DNA of 64,000 nucleotides from DAONDQ01 sp035402645 (GCA_035402645.1 DAONDQ010000003.1:4558-68557), one strand, 5' to 3'. Counted from the stretch's first letter, positions 35,484-44,860 are shown. A program made the numbers and translations. The notes: generated by a model from the sequence alone, not told the origin.

Positions 35484-37100
35484 TTAGGTGAACTGAACCA
35501 CATTATCCTTCGCCTGCACAATCACTTCAAGGTCCAACCCAAGTATCTCGGCAATACGTATTGCAACCTGGGGCACCTTCTGTCCCTTGGTGACGGGCAA
35601 CAGACTGTATTTAATCCTACGGTTCAATTCCTGTATCCTTTCCTTCACAGGAAGAATGCTTAATGCCTTGAAGTCGGATTCCGACAGACCGGACATCAGG
35701 AAATGTCCTGCTTCCGAGATGTTGGCAGGAGCCTGGAAATGCGTAGCAGAGAATGTGATGGCATTCTTCAGGATCATTGTTGATAAGAGCGCAGCGCAGA
35801 GAGCTTCACCCTCAACGGGATTTGTCCCCCGGGCAAATTCATCGACCAGGAATAGTCCGAATCCCTTCTGCTCGAGTGCTTCCTGCATGGCGACGACATC
35901 ACGAGCAAAGCTGCTGAGATCCGGCTGTTTCCTTTGGCTGTCTTCTCCAGAGAAAAAGATAAAATTGAATAAAGGTAATTCAGCAGATTCAGCAGGGATC
36001 GGTATCGCATGTGATGCGAGGAAGGCTGCCTGCCCAACTGATTTCAAAGCGGATGTCTTTCCCGCCATGTTGGCACCAATCACGATATTCAGTTTATTTT
36101 TCAGCACAATATCCATCTCTTCATAATCTCTGCTGATTTCTGAAAGTTGCATTTTCAATGGTATGTTCACTGATTTCCGAAGAGTGATGCTCTTTTTCTT
36201 GATGATCTTGGGAATACAGCAATAATGCTCAAGACCAAAGGATGCCTTTGCCATTCTGAGATCGAGCTCTGCCAGGGTATTCAAGGCATTGGCAAGGTGT
36301 TTGGAAGAAAGTCCGATCTTCTTCGAGATAACTGTAAGAACCTCAGCTTCCACCTGTTCCAGTTTTTTCTGTAACTTCTGCATTTCGGAACGCATCTTAG
36401 TCAATTCAGGTGTTTCCTTCAGATGGAATACCCGATTATTAAAGTTGCTCTTCCCTTCCCTGAAGAAAGGCGATTTCTCGATCTTTTCAAGTTGTGCAGT
36501 ATTCGCCCTGTCGATCACGACATCATATCCGACCATTTCCATCCCGAGCGATCGTGCAGCCTTGGTTCGAGTGTTGAGGAACCACTGCTTTTCAGTGCTG
36601 GAAAGTGTATTCAGCTTTTCCCTGATGGAAGAAAGCTCTTTGGAATAAGCGTCTGAAAGATAAAAATGCGGTTGATTTTGCTTATCCTGGTCCAGGTATT
36701 CGAATAATTCCTGGAAATCATGACATTCTGCAATCGCCTTCAGGCTATTGGAAATGAGAATTTTCTGGATGCGCAGCACATAGTAGAGGAAATGCTTGAT
36801 CTCAAAAATCTCATGCAAGGCAAGAACATTGGATTCACAGCGCCTGATGGTTCCGTGAATATCCTCGACATTCTTCAGGAGGTCTTGCAGGACGATGAAG
36901 TCACCCGGTTCCTGCAGCCTGAAATTCATCATGAGATGAATCATATCGTATTCACAGACAAGCTTTTCCTCCTCTCCATGGATATATACTTTTTCATGAA
37001 GCTTACACTTTCTGCCCGGTTCTGAAACGGGCATGATCTGTTCCATGAGAAGATCTGTCTGTAAAGCCAATGATGTGTTCTTGTCTATGAAATGAGGCAT
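35484..37100 (-). CDS. MutS-family ATPase (possibly KamC-like)
   Basis: 538 residues. The C-terminal half is a MutS ATPase domain: Walker A GANMAGKTS (near 340), then DLSSFARDV, Walker B LFLVDEFARGT, and the ATHF motif. The N-terminal half is a helical lever-like region without the mismatch-binding domain I (no FxE), and no Smr domain follows, so it is neither MutS nor MutS2 in the strict sense. Its size and layout fit the MutS-like ATPase KamC, which helps reactivate lysine 5,6-aminomutase in lysine fermenters. No kam genes are in this window, so that role is a guess. GGAGG precedes the ATG. Confidence 0.82.
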   Translation of the reverse strand: MPHFIDKNTSLALQTDLLMEQIMPVSEPGRKCKLHEKVYIHGEEEKLVCEYDMIHLMMNFRLQEPGDFIVLQDLLKNVEDIHGTIRRCESNVLALHEIFEIKHFLYYVLRIQKILISNSLKAIAECHDFQELFEYLDQDKQNQPHFYLSDAYSKELSSIREKLNTLSSTEKQWFLNTRTKAARSLGMEMVGYDVVIDRANTAQLEKIEKSPFFREGKSNFNNRVFHLKETPELTKMRSEMQKLQKKLEQVEAEVLTVISKKIGLSSKHLANALNTLAELDLRMAKASFGLEHYCCIPKIIKKKSITLRKSVNIPLKMQLSEISRDYEEMDIVLKNKLNIVIGANMAGKTSALKSVGQAAFLASHAIPIPAESAELPLFNFIFFSGEDSQRKQPDLSSFARDVVAMQEALEQKGFGLFLVDEFARGTNPVEGEALCAALLSTMILKNAITFSATHFQAPANISEAGHFLMSGLSESDFKALSILPVKERIQELNRRIKYSLLPVTKGQKVPQVAIRIAEILGLDLEVIVQAKDNVVQFT

Positions 37101-37301
37101 GTTTCCTCCATGATTTCAAACAATATGCTGATTGTTGGGAGAGGATTAATTTGGGCAAGAAAATAATGCAGAGAGTGACAGGTGCAAGGTTTCTGGTGCA
37201 GGTTGAAAGAATTCATGCAATCATCGTAATTATCCTTGACAGCATGTTAAATATTATAGGAAAATCAAATAGTGTTTTCCTAATCAGTAAAGGAGAGTAA
37301 A

Positions 37302-38705
37302 ATGAAAAGAATAGGCTTGCTATCCATCTTTCTTCTTTTGATCACCTTTTCCGCTTTTGCCCAAGCCAGGGCGTATTATCAGAAAGTTGAAGCCCAGGAT
37401 GGCTCTGACATACTATCTCTCGTTACTGGCACAGGTGCATCCTATACGGCTCCGAATTATACAATAATGGCAATGATCCTAGAAGTACCCACCGAATACC
37501 TGGTGACAGGAATTACCCCCACTACTTCTCTCCGGTTGGTGAAAGTTGGGAATGGCTCCACAGTTCCCTATTATGCAGCCGTCTATGTCCAATTGGGTTC
37601 TTTCCCCACACAATGGGTTGCTGGTGAAACACTTCATATTATGGTGACCAAAACAGATGTTGCTCCTGTGCAGACCGTCTCCTGGGATTATGTGATACCC
37701 GCTGGAACCTCCACCATTAATATTCTTGATCCGGTTCAGTATATTCCGCCGCTGGGTACTGAAAATCAGGCTGTCATTTCATCATTCGGTGCTACACCAA
37801 CAGCACAGATGTTTGTGAATTTAGAATGGTCGTCAGAAATTGAATCCAATTTAATTGGTTATAATATCTATCGTTCAGATGATAACAATCTGGGAAATAC
37901 GGTTCTGATCAATGAAAGTATCATTCCGGGGACCAACACATCAAGCCCTCATAATTATACATTTGAGGATGTAACGACACTCCCGTCAACCACTTACTAT
38001 TATTGGTTGGGGATGTTGTATATGGACGGCTCAACAGAACATAGTGATTATATTACAGTCACCACTGATCCAATAGGAGCCATCCCAAATTTAGTTTCCT
38101 TCACATTGGAACCTTCTACGCACGATATACTTGAATTTGTGGAAATAACCTGGACAACAAGTTCAGAAACAGATGTATTTAGATATCGTATCTATTGGAG
38201 AAATGAACTTGAAAACATGCAATATCACCTACTCAATATGGAATCAATTATGGGAACAAATACATCCTCTGAGCATACATACTCTTATGTGCAGCAGGTT
38301 TTTGAAACCAATCTGTGGTATTATTATTATATAGAAATGGAGAAAACCGATGGCTCCCTGTACCGAAGCCAAACCGATTCCATCTGGGTCTTTGAAATCA
38401 GCAATCCAGACGTACCCGAACCGATACCTGTCACAAACATTGATTGTATCTACCCGAATCCCTTTAATAACAACGGTAATGTCAACTTCAATATCAGTGT
38501 GAAGCAGGGGGAAACTGCCACACTTTCCATCTATAATGTACTGGGACAACAGATCAGGAAATATGATGTTCAAACTGGGGCGAACCAGGTTCTTTACTGG
38601 GATGGGAAGGATAGTCATGGCATTTCCTGTGGTAGTGGTATCTATTTCTGCAAGTTGAGTTCACCCACTTCAACATCAACAAGGAAAATTGTTATGATGA
38701 AGTAG
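37302..38705 (+). CDS. Secreted Fn3-like protein with sorting domain
   Basis: 467 residues. Signal peptide 1-20 (ending SAFAQA); an N-terminal beta domain (about 21-155); two Fn3-like domains (about 160-255 and 260-370), both with the phrase xxYxIYR/W and a Thr-Asn-Thr-Ser-Ser-xHxY motif; and the sorting tail (about 385-467: YPNPFNNNGNV, IYNVLGQQI, KIVMMK). No catalytic motif. Likely a surface adhesin or structural protein. AAAGGAG lies before the ATG. Confidence 0.85.
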   Translation: MKRIGLLSIFLLLITFSAFAQARAYYQKVEAQDGSDILSLVTGTGASYTAPNYTIMAMILEVPTEYLVTGITPTTSLRLVKVGNGSTVPYYAAVYVQLGSFPTQWVAGETLHIMVTKTDVAPVQTVSWDYVIPAGTSTINILDPVQYIPPLGTENQAVISSFGATPTAQMFVNLEWSSEIESNLIGYNIYRSDDNNLGNTVLINESIIPGTNTSSPHNYTFEDVTTLPSTTYYYWLGMLYMDGSTEHSDYITVTTDPIGAIPNLVSFTLEPSTHDILEFVEITWTTSSETDVFRYRIYWRNELENMQYHLLNMESIMGTNTSSEHTYSYVQQVFETNLWYYYYIEMEKTDGSLYRSQTDSIWVFEISNPDVPEPIPVTNIDCIYPNPFNNNGNVNFNISVKQGETATLSIYNVLGQQIRKYDVQTGANQVLYWDGKDSHGISCGSGIYFCKLSSPTSTSTRKIVMMK

Positions 38706-38729
38706 GGGGCACAATGCGTTGTTCCCGAA

Positions 38730-38824
38730 AAAGATGAAATGGAAACCAATGTCCTGGAGGTGTGTATTTCTATAGGTTAGACTCGGGGAAGTTCCATATC
38801 ACAAAGAAATTAGTCGTGTTATAA
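38730..38824 (+). pseudogene. Decayed C-terminal sorting domain of a lost secreted protein
   Basis: From 38741 the frame reads GNQCPGGVYFYRLDSGKFHI then TKKLVVL and stop (38822-38824), the exact pattern of the end of a type A sorting tail. Directly upstream, AAA-GAT-GAA (KDE) fits the expected KDENG only if one base is missing at 38739-38740, and no related sequence precedes it. It is a truncated, frameshifted gene end right behind an intact member of the family. Confidence 0.75.
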
Positions 38825-38998
38825 AAGCACGAAAAGCCAACTTCACTGCAACCTGCAACCAGTTATCTGGTAACAGTCACTTTTTCATTACTCCTTTTTT
38901 CTTGCCAAATTCATCACAATACTAAAAAAGAGAAAATCCTATATGCTTAATATGGGGTAATTTGTTGAAAAAATAGATAAATACAGTAAGCAGGCAAC

Positions 38999-39997
38999 AT
39001 GAACCGTTTTGATCTCAGTAACAATCGAAAGCAATCTTTGGCGGATATTCCCGAAAGCAGTGGAGTCTTCTTTTTCTCTGATGGCACGAACATCCTCTAT
39101 GCAGGAAAAACGGGTAATCTGAAGCGAATCATATCGCAATTCCTTTATTCCAAGGATCCGGAACCGAAGGTCAAGGCGATGGTCGAGTCAGCCAAAGTGT
39201 TGGAATGGGAAACAAAGGATTCACTGTTGGAATGCCTTTTATGGCAGAAGCGTGTGTTTTCAAGCACCACGCCTCTGATGCAGAGCAGGATCAGGCCATA
39301 TGATGATTACTGCTATCTTGCGATCAAATTCGAAGAAGCACCTTTTCTCTGCATCAGTGAAAATACCGGAACTGCCGATTGCTATATTGGTCCGTTCAGG
39401 GATCGTTTCTTTCTGTATGACCTCATGGAGATCATATCGGAGATCCTTCATCTTCCCATCTGTCCGCAGAATGAATATCCCTGTGAACGTATGCATAATG
39501 ATCAGTGCCAGGGATTTTGCCTGCAAAATGACAATACAAAGTTGAATCACCTCATTCGGCAAACATATCTGATCCCTACCCCAATACTTGTTCAATCTCT
39601 GAAAACCAAGTATGAAAAGCACTATGATGATTTGGAGTTTGAAGAAGCTGACCGCATTCAATGGAAGATGGTTCAATTACGTAAGTACTACGATTATCTG
39701 AAATTCTTCTATACAGCCAAGAAAATGAACTTCATCCTTTCTGATGCAGGCGGTGCCTATCAGGTCGAGAATGGGCTCCTTACTTCCTATACAGGGAAGG
39801 AAGGGCAAGAAGAGAAGTTTGTCGTCCCACAGGAGATTCCCTATCACGATTCTGAATATCTGGCAATCGATAAGGAACAACTCGATGAAATGTGGATATT
39901 ATACCAGCATGCCAATCTCAGAAAACCTGAGTTACTCGAAGAGATCTATGCAAAATCCCTTGAAGAAGGGCTGAAATTACTAAGCAAGAATCATTAG
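38999..39997 (+). CDS. Cho-like / half-length UvrC GIY-YIG endonuclease
   Basis: 332 residues. GIY-YIG nuclease domain (1-100) with GVF (22-24), YAG (34-36), K37, R43 and the metal-binding Glu78 in LLEC; the first motif Tyr is Phe. Next comes a four-Cys cluster C-x6-C-x7-C-x3-C (CPQNEYPCERMHNDQCQGFC) like the iron-sulfur site of UvrC, then a UVR helix (about 205-230, YDDLEFEEADRIQWKMV) that would bind UvrB. The RNase H-like and HhH half of UvrC is missing. E. coli Cho has a similar overall size and makes the 3' incision at bulky lesions. A close AAGGAG is missing at its start. Confidence 0.85.
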   Translation: MNRFDLSNNRKQSLADIPESSGVFFFSDGTNILYAGKTGNLKRIISQFLYSKDPEPKVKAMVESAKVLEWETKDSLLECLLWQKRVFSSTTPLMQSRIRPYDDYCYLAIKFEEAPFLCISENTGTADCYIGPFRDRFFLYDLMEIISEILHLPICPQNEYPCERMHNDQCQGFCLQNDNTKLNHLIRQTYLIPTPILVQSLKTKYEKHYDDLEFEEADRIQWKMVQLRKYYDYLKFFYTAKKMNFILSDAGGAYQVENGLLTSYTGKEGQEEKFVVPQEIPYHDSEYLAIDKEQLDEMWILYQHANLRKPELLEEIYAKSLEEGLKLLSKNH

Positions 39998-40011
39998 ATA
40001 AAGGAGTGATC

Positions 40012-40896
40012 ATGAGTCAGACAATGGCAGAACTTCCCGTTGTAAAAGCAACCTACAATGGCAAAGTGCGTGACATCTATGACCTTGGAGATACTTTATT
40101 GATCGTCACATCCGACCGTATTTCCGCTTTTGATGTGGTATTTCCCAATCCCATACCGGAAAAGGGGAAGATCCTGAACCAGATATCCGTGTTCTTCTTC
40201 AAGGCGACACAGGATATCGTGAAGAATCATTTCATCACCGATCGTGTGGAAGAATATCCTGCTGAATTCCTGCCTTTCAAGAGTGAATTGGAAGGAAGAA
40301 GTATGCTGGTGAAAAAGACTCGTGTCATTCCATTCGAATGCATCGTACGTGGTTATATCAGCGGTTCAGCCTGGCAGGAATATCAAAAATTCAGTACGGT
40401 CAGCAACATGATCATGCCTGATGGTTTAAAGGAAAGCCAGAAATTCCCGAATCCGCTGTTTACACCCTCCACCAAGTCAAGTGACGGTCATGACGAGAAC
40501 ATATCCTATCATGAGATGCTGACCCGAATTGATGAACTGATTGCGGAAAAGCTGAAGGATACATCGATTGCTCTTTACAAGTTTGCGCATGACTACCTGA
40601 AAGAGAAGGACATCATACTCGCTGATACAAAATTCGAGTTTGGGACCATTGGTTCAGAAATATATCTGATAGACGAAATCTGCACACCTGATTCTTCGAG
40701 GTTCTGGGATGTGCAGGAATATCTTGTCGGTACATCACCGAAGAGTTTCGATAAGCAATATCTTCGTGATTATGTAACAAGCATTGGATGGGATAAGGAA
40801 CCGCCTGCACCTGAATTACCTGGAGAAGTGGTGAAGGCAACTCTGGAAAAATACAAGGAAGCCTATCGCCGTATTACAGGAGATAATAAATTCTGA
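40012..40896 (+). CDS. purC: Phosphoribosylaminoimidazole-succinocarboxamide synthase (SAICAR synthetase)
   Basis: 294 residues. Joins aspartate to CAIR using ATP, step eight of purine synthesis. Signatures: GKVRDIYDLGD, SDRISAFDVVFPN, RGYISGSAWQEY and DEICTPDSSRFW. Start: ATG 40012 lies five bases after AAGGAG (40001-40006); the upstream in-frame GTG at 40006 overlaps that site and is rejected. Length fits the longer, fungal/Bacteroidota-like form rather than the 237-residue E. coli type. It is 14 bases after the nuclease gene and shares one base with the response regulator (TGATG). Confidence 0.97.
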   Translation: MSQTMAELPVVKATYNGKVRDIYDLGDTLLIVTSDRISAFDVVFPNPIPEKGKILNQISVFFFKATQDIVKNHFITDRVEEYPAEFLPFKSELEGRSMLVKKTRVIPFECIVRGYISGSAWQEYQKFSTVSNMIMPDGLKESQKFPNPLFTPSTKSSDGHDENISYHEMLTRIDELIAEKLKDTSIALYKFAHDYLKEKDIILADTKFEFGTIGSEIYLIDEICTPDSSRFWDVQEYLVGTSPKSFDKQYLRDYVTSIGWDKEPPAPELPGEVVKATLEKYKEAYRRITGDNKF

Positions 40897-41288
40897 TGAA
40901 ATATCATATTGTAATCGTAGATGATGAACTTGATCTGATAAAAAACCTGAAGTATGAATTGGAGGATTTCTCCAAAGACCTGCAAGTGACGTATTTTACT
41001 TCCGGATATGAAGCATTGAATCTTGTGAGGCAGGAACATGTCGATTTGGTGCTATCGGATATCGCCATGCCGGATATGGATGGTTTTGAGTTATATTCAA
41101 GAGTGAAGGAACAGGATGAGACGATTCCCGTGGTTCTCATGACGGGATTTGGATATGATCCGAATCATGTGGTGGTCAGAACCAAGCAAAAGGGACCTGT
41201 AGATATCGTTCCCAAGCCTTTCGAAACTGAAAAACTGGGAAGTTTGCTTCTCAAGCGTTTACAGGATCATCCTCCGAAGGAAGAATAA
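40896..41288 (+). CDS. Single-domain response regulator (CheY-like)
   Basis: 130 residues, receiver domain only. Acidic pocket D9, D10; phosphoacceptor D55 in LSDIAMPDMDG; Thr in VVLMTGF; Lys in VPKPFE. No output domain, so it works through a protein partner. Start shares one base with the purC stop, so translation is coupled. The hybrid kinase at 42321-44801 is a possible partner but is on the other strand. Confidence 0.93.
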   Translation: MKYHIVIVDDELDLIKNLKYELEDFSKDLQVTYFTSGYEALNLVRQEHVDLVLSDIAMPDMDGFELYSRVKEQDETIPVVLMTGFGYDPNHVVVRTKQKGPVDIVPKPFETEKLGSLLLKRLQDHPPKEE

Positions 41289-41292
41289 TTAC

Positions 41293-41349
41293 ATGGATAA
41301 ACCGATTCCGTTGTTCATCATCATACGGAATTTGGATGATTTCAAATGA
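41293..41349 (+). CDS. Possible 18-residue coupled leader ORF
   Basis: ATG 41293, stop TGA 41347-41349, giving MDKPIPLFIIIRNLDDFK. It lies entirely between the response regulator stop and the metallopeptidase gene, whose ATG (41346) overlaps its stop as ATGA. AAGGAAG lies about ten bases before its start, while the metallopeptidase has only a weak site of its own. It may act to couple translation; the peptide itself matches nothing I know. Confidence 0.4.
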   Translation: MDKPIPLFIIIRNLDDFK

Positions 41350-42278
41350 AATCCAGATTATTACTCTCCCTCCTGCTCGTTATCCTATTCTGTACTTCCA
41401 TTCATGCTGTTCAATTCCAGGAAGTGAAGGGGACAAACCTCAATTTCTTCTGTGAAAACAGAGATGCCAAATACGCACAATTCCTTCTGAAAAGGGTCGA
41501 TGAAAGGATCAGTAATTTTCAGGAAGATGTTGGTTTCTATCCAGATAAGGCACTGACCATCGTGATTGCACCTGATAAAAAATTCTATGATCAAATTGCG
41601 CAGGAATTAGGTCCCATTGGAGAACAGAGCCAGGCGTTATTCACTTCCGGACACAATGTAGTCTATATCAGGAGTCCAAGAGACGGTACTGCTTTCCAGG
41701 GGATTGAAGATACCATTCTGCATGAATACATCCATTATTTTGTAAGTATGAGTTATCGGGATGCTCCTTTGTGGTTCCATGAAGGGATGGCGGTTTATTT
41801 TTCTGGGCAATACAATTGGGAAATGGGATACACTCTGGCAAAAACATACATGATGGGCTCGGAAATGCCATTAGCCGAAATGACAAGATATCCGGAGAAT
41901 CGGCTCGAGTGGTCAGCTTTCTATGCCAAGTCGGCAATGGCAGTTCGATATCTTTCCATGCAGCATAAAGACCAATTTTCCAGGTTCTGGCATTATTCAG
42001 AAAAGACCCATTCATTCCAAACTGCCTTCTACCAGGCATTCTATCAAACTTTCAATGGCTTCTGCGCAGAAGCGGATGATGCAATCAAGAGAGAGATGAT
42101 CGGATATATGATCCTTGTCATTTCAGGTTTGATCTGGGGTCTTCTCCCAATTGTTCTGATCTTTGGATATTTCCGTAAAAGACCTCATAAAACATCCGAA
42201 GATGATGAGTTTGAAAAGGAAGCGATCGAAAAAGGTGAGGATTATTGGAATAGCGATGACGAGGAAGATAAAAATTAA
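41346..42278 (+). CDS. Membrane-anchored gluzincin metallopeptidase (peptidase MA-like)
   Basis: 310 residues. Signal peptide 1-20; extracytoplasmic peptidase domain (about 25-240) with zinc motif HEYIH (H126, E127, H130) and the third ligand Glu146 in LWFHEGMAVYFSG; one C-terminal membrane segment (about 247-268); and an acidic cytoplasmic tail rich in Asp and Glu. This is the layout of MA-like peptidases of unknown substrate. It is the last gene of the nuclease-purC-response regulator run and probably coupled to the mini-ORF before it. Confidence 0.88.
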   Translation: MKSRLLLSLLLVILFCTSIHAVQFQEVKGTNLNFFCENRDAKYAQFLLKRVDERISNFQEDVGFYPDKALTIVIAPDKKFYDQIAQELGPIGEQSQALFTSGHNVVYIRSPRDGTAFQGIEDTILHEYIHYFVSMSYRDAPLWFHEGMAVYFSGQYNWEMGYTLAKTYMMGSEMPLAEMTRYPENRLEWSAFYAKSAMAVRYLSMQHKDQFSRFWHYSEKTHSFQTAFYQAFYQTFNGFCAEADDAIKREMIGYMILVISGLIWGLLPIVLIFGYFRKRPHKTSEDDEFEKEAIEKGEDYWNSDDEEDKN

Positions 42279-42280
42279 AA

Positions 42281-42315
42281 CATTGGGGTTATGGGCTAAG
42301 CCCATAACCCCAATG
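42281..42315. terminator. Perfect 16-bp bidirectional hairpin terminator
   Basis: CATTGGGGTTATGGGC (42281-42296) pairs exactly with GCCCATAACCCCAATG (42300-42315) around loop TAA. It fills the gap between two converging genes (stops at 42278 and 42321). On minus the following bases are T-rich (complement of 42271-42280); on plus only CTTTATTATT follows. Confidence 0.9.
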
Positions 42316-42320
42316 CTTTA

Positions 42321-44801
42321 TTATTCTGCCAATATCTTCTCGATAAGTGCCACCATTTCATCCGGAATAACAGGTTTCATGAGCATTTTACGGATACCGA
42401 GGATGCTGGCGCGTTCCTTGGTTGCCTGATCGCCAAACCCGCTGCACAGGATAATTGGAATATCGGGACGAATGGCAAGTATCTCCTGGGCAAGTTGGAT
42501 ACCCGTCATTCGAGGCATGGTAAGGTCAGTGATGATCATATCAAAACGGTTGGGGTCTTTATGGAATAATTCCAAGGCGGAGTATCCACTCATGACCGCT
42601 TCCACATTATATCCGAAATAAGATAGGGACTCCTGGTACATCTCCGCAAGTGATTCTTCATCATCGACAAACAGGATACGGGCAGAACCGCGCTTGGGGA
42701 TGAATTCACCTTCAGGTTTCTCTTCCGGTATGGAATCGAGTGATGGAAGATAAATATCAAAGACCGTTCCTTCACCTTCCTTTGAATCAAAACGAATGAT
42801 GCCATTATATGACTGCACAATGCCCTGTACAATGGCAAGACCCATGCCTGTACCTTCACCCTTTGCCTTGGTGGTAAAATATGGATCGAATATTCTATCC
42901 CTGATGCTGGGACTGATTCCCACACCATTATCCTGGATGGTCAGTTTCACATAATGATCATATGTGAAGGGAATGTGTTTACGCTGGAGTTCCTTGCGTG
43001 TGACATCTTCCAGATTAACGGTCAGTATTCCCCCGTTTGTACGCATGGCATGATAAGCATTGGTACATAGATTGATTATGACCTGCTGGATCTGGGTCGA
43101 ATCGGCAGCGATCATTCGATTGCTCTTAATATCAGTTTGAATTTCAATGGTCTGGGGTATGGAAGCACGAAGCAACTTCAGGGATTCATTCAAAACCTGC
43201 TGAATCGAGATTGGTTTGCTTTCCTGTTCAGAAGGACGGCTATAGGCAAGGATTCTTTGGATCAGGTCACGTGCCCGATAACTTGCCTTGATCGCTTCAT
43301 TCAGATCAATGGCAGCCTTACTTTCCGGATGCACTTCATTCTTCACGAGAAGCATGTATCCGAGAATCACAGCAAGGATATTATTGAAATCGTGGGCGAT
43401 ACCACCTGCGAGCGTGCCCACGGCTTCCATCTTTTGTGCCTGGCGAAGCTGGAATTCAAGATTCTTCTTATCTGTAATGTCATGCCCCATTGCAAGCAGA
43501 CATTCATTGTCATCAATGTTGATAATGTCGATAGCGAGCAGGAGGGTGAATATCTCACCGGTCTTTTTATGGAATTTCAATTCAAAATTGGTATACTTTC
43601 CTTTCCCCATCAGATGCTTCTTGATTCGAGCAACATCATCGATCGTGTCCCATATGCGCATACTGACTGTTGATTTCCCAATCGCTTCATCACGTGAGAA
43701 ACCAAAGGCGCTGGTGAAGGCATCGTTCACTTCAATCAGTGTATCATCATCGAGAGTCGAAATAAAGATTATATCGGGACTGCTCTGGAATATCTTGGAA
43801 AAACGGATTTCACTTTTCTTCCGTTCAGCAATCTCATCGACGAGTTGTCGTCTCTGTGATACAGATTTGCTGATAAGCCTGGATATTTCTCCAAACTCCG
43901 TCTGTGAACTGAATAGGGTTTCCAGGATATCGGGATCATCCTGCTTCAGGCTCTTGGATATCAGGTGCAGAGGATGATGGATCCAACGGAATACGACATA
44001 ATAGAACAGGATCAGGAAGAGGAAAGTCACGAATACGAACCAAATCATGGTTTTATTGCTCATTTGACGGGCAGACAAAAGGAATTTATTGTTATCCAGG
44101 AACTCGATCTGTGCTACGTCTCTTCCATTGTAATCACGAACGAACTTCGTGATGTTCACATTGTAACCGGGTTCCCTGATATTCTGCTGTTTCAGGACGA
44201 TATGCCGAATAATGATCTTGTATTTTGTCTGTGCTTCCAAGACACTCAGATAATTGGTATTCCATACCGTACCAACCAGAAGAAAACCCCGGGGGGGAGT
44301 ATTTTCCAGTCTTTCGTTTGAAGGATGAATGGGAGCTCCATTGATTTCAAGAACTTCCTTATTCTGATAAAGATGAAAATTGAAGTATTTCTGATCCTCA
44401 TAGGTTAACAATACTGAATCCGGCATATCCGGAATCAGGATTTGCATGGAAGGTTTGGCAGCATAAGAATATACGAGATGTCCTGCCTGGTCATAGATCC
44501 AGGCAAAGTCATAATCATTGGAAAGGAGCATGGGACTGACAATATGATCAATCTCGCTTGAATTGGGATTCTTGGCAAAACGTACCATGACATCGAGATT
44601 TGCATAATCACCCAGTACTTTCTGATTCCTTTCTTCCTTCAGATTCAATATATTTTCGATGATGATATTTCGCTGTTGCTGGTCAGATTGAAGGAATAGG
44701 CTGTTTTCTTTTTCTATTGTATAAATAAAGAAATAGATGAATGAAGAAAATATCAGGATCATAAACAAATACAGGACCATGAGCTTTGTCGAGGCTTTCA
44801 T
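42321..44801 (-). CDS. Hybrid sensor histidine kinase with periplasmic sensor, PAS and receiver domains
   Basis: 826 residues from ATG 44801, which has GGAG five bases upstream; an ATG 21 bases higher lacks a site. Order: transmembrane helix (about 8-30); extracytoplasmic sensor of CHASE4-like type (about 40-255); second transmembrane helix (about 258-280); HAMP-like linker; PAS domain (about 335-455); HisKA with H470 in AHDFNN; ATPase domain with INLCTNAYHAM, DNGVGI and GTGMGLAI; and a receiver domain with D759 in TDLTMP. It senses a signal outside and passes phosphate by its own receiver. The ligand is unknown and no paired DNA-binding regulator is adjacent. Confidence 0.95.
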   Translation of the reverse strand: MKASTKLMVLYLFMILIFSSFIYFFIYTIEKENSLFLQSDQQQRNIIIENILNLKEERNQKVLGDYANLDVMVRFAKNPNSSEIDHIVSPMLLSNDYDFAWIYDQAGHLVYSYAAKPSMQILIPDMPDSVLLTYEDQKYFNFHLYQNKEVLEINGAPIHPSNERLENTPPRGFLLVGTVWNTNYLSVLEAQTKYKIIIRHIVLKQQNIREPGYNVNITKFVRDYNGRDVAQIEFLDNNKFLLSARQMSNKTMIWFVFVTFLFLILFYYVVFRWIHHPLHLISKSLKQDDPDILETLFSSQTEFGEISRLISKSVSQRRQLVDEIAERKKSEIRFSKIFQSSPDIIFISTLDDDTLIEVNDAFTSAFGFSRDEAIGKSTVSMRIWDTIDDVARIKKHLMGKGKYTNFELKFHKKTGEIFTLLLAIDIINIDDNECLLAMGHDITDKKNLEFQLRQAQKMEAVGTLAGGIAHDFNNILAVILGYMLLVKNEVHPESKAAIDLNEAIKASYRARDLIQRILAYSRPSEQESKPISIQQVLNESLKLLRASIPQTIEIQTDIKSNRMIAADSTQIQQVIINLCTNAYHAMRTNGGILTVNLEDVTRKELQRKHIPFTYDHYVKLTIQDNGVGISPSIRDRIFDPYFTTKAKGEGTGMGLAIVQGIVQSYNGIIRFDSKEGEGTVFDIYLPSLDSIPEEKPEGEFIPKRGSARILFVDDEESLAEMYQESLSYFGYNVEAVMSGYSALELFHKDPNRFDMIITDLTMPRMTGIQLAQEILAIRPDIPIILCSGFGDQATKERASILGIRKMLMKPVIPDEMVALIEKILAE

Positions 44802-44860
44802 GAATACTCCTTCCATTTTCATGCTGACTTTACATACTCGATATAGCTCGAAATGGTCAA

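Noticed and set aside
40006..40011. GTG start for purC
   Set aside because: It overlaps the AAGGAG that serves ATG 40012.
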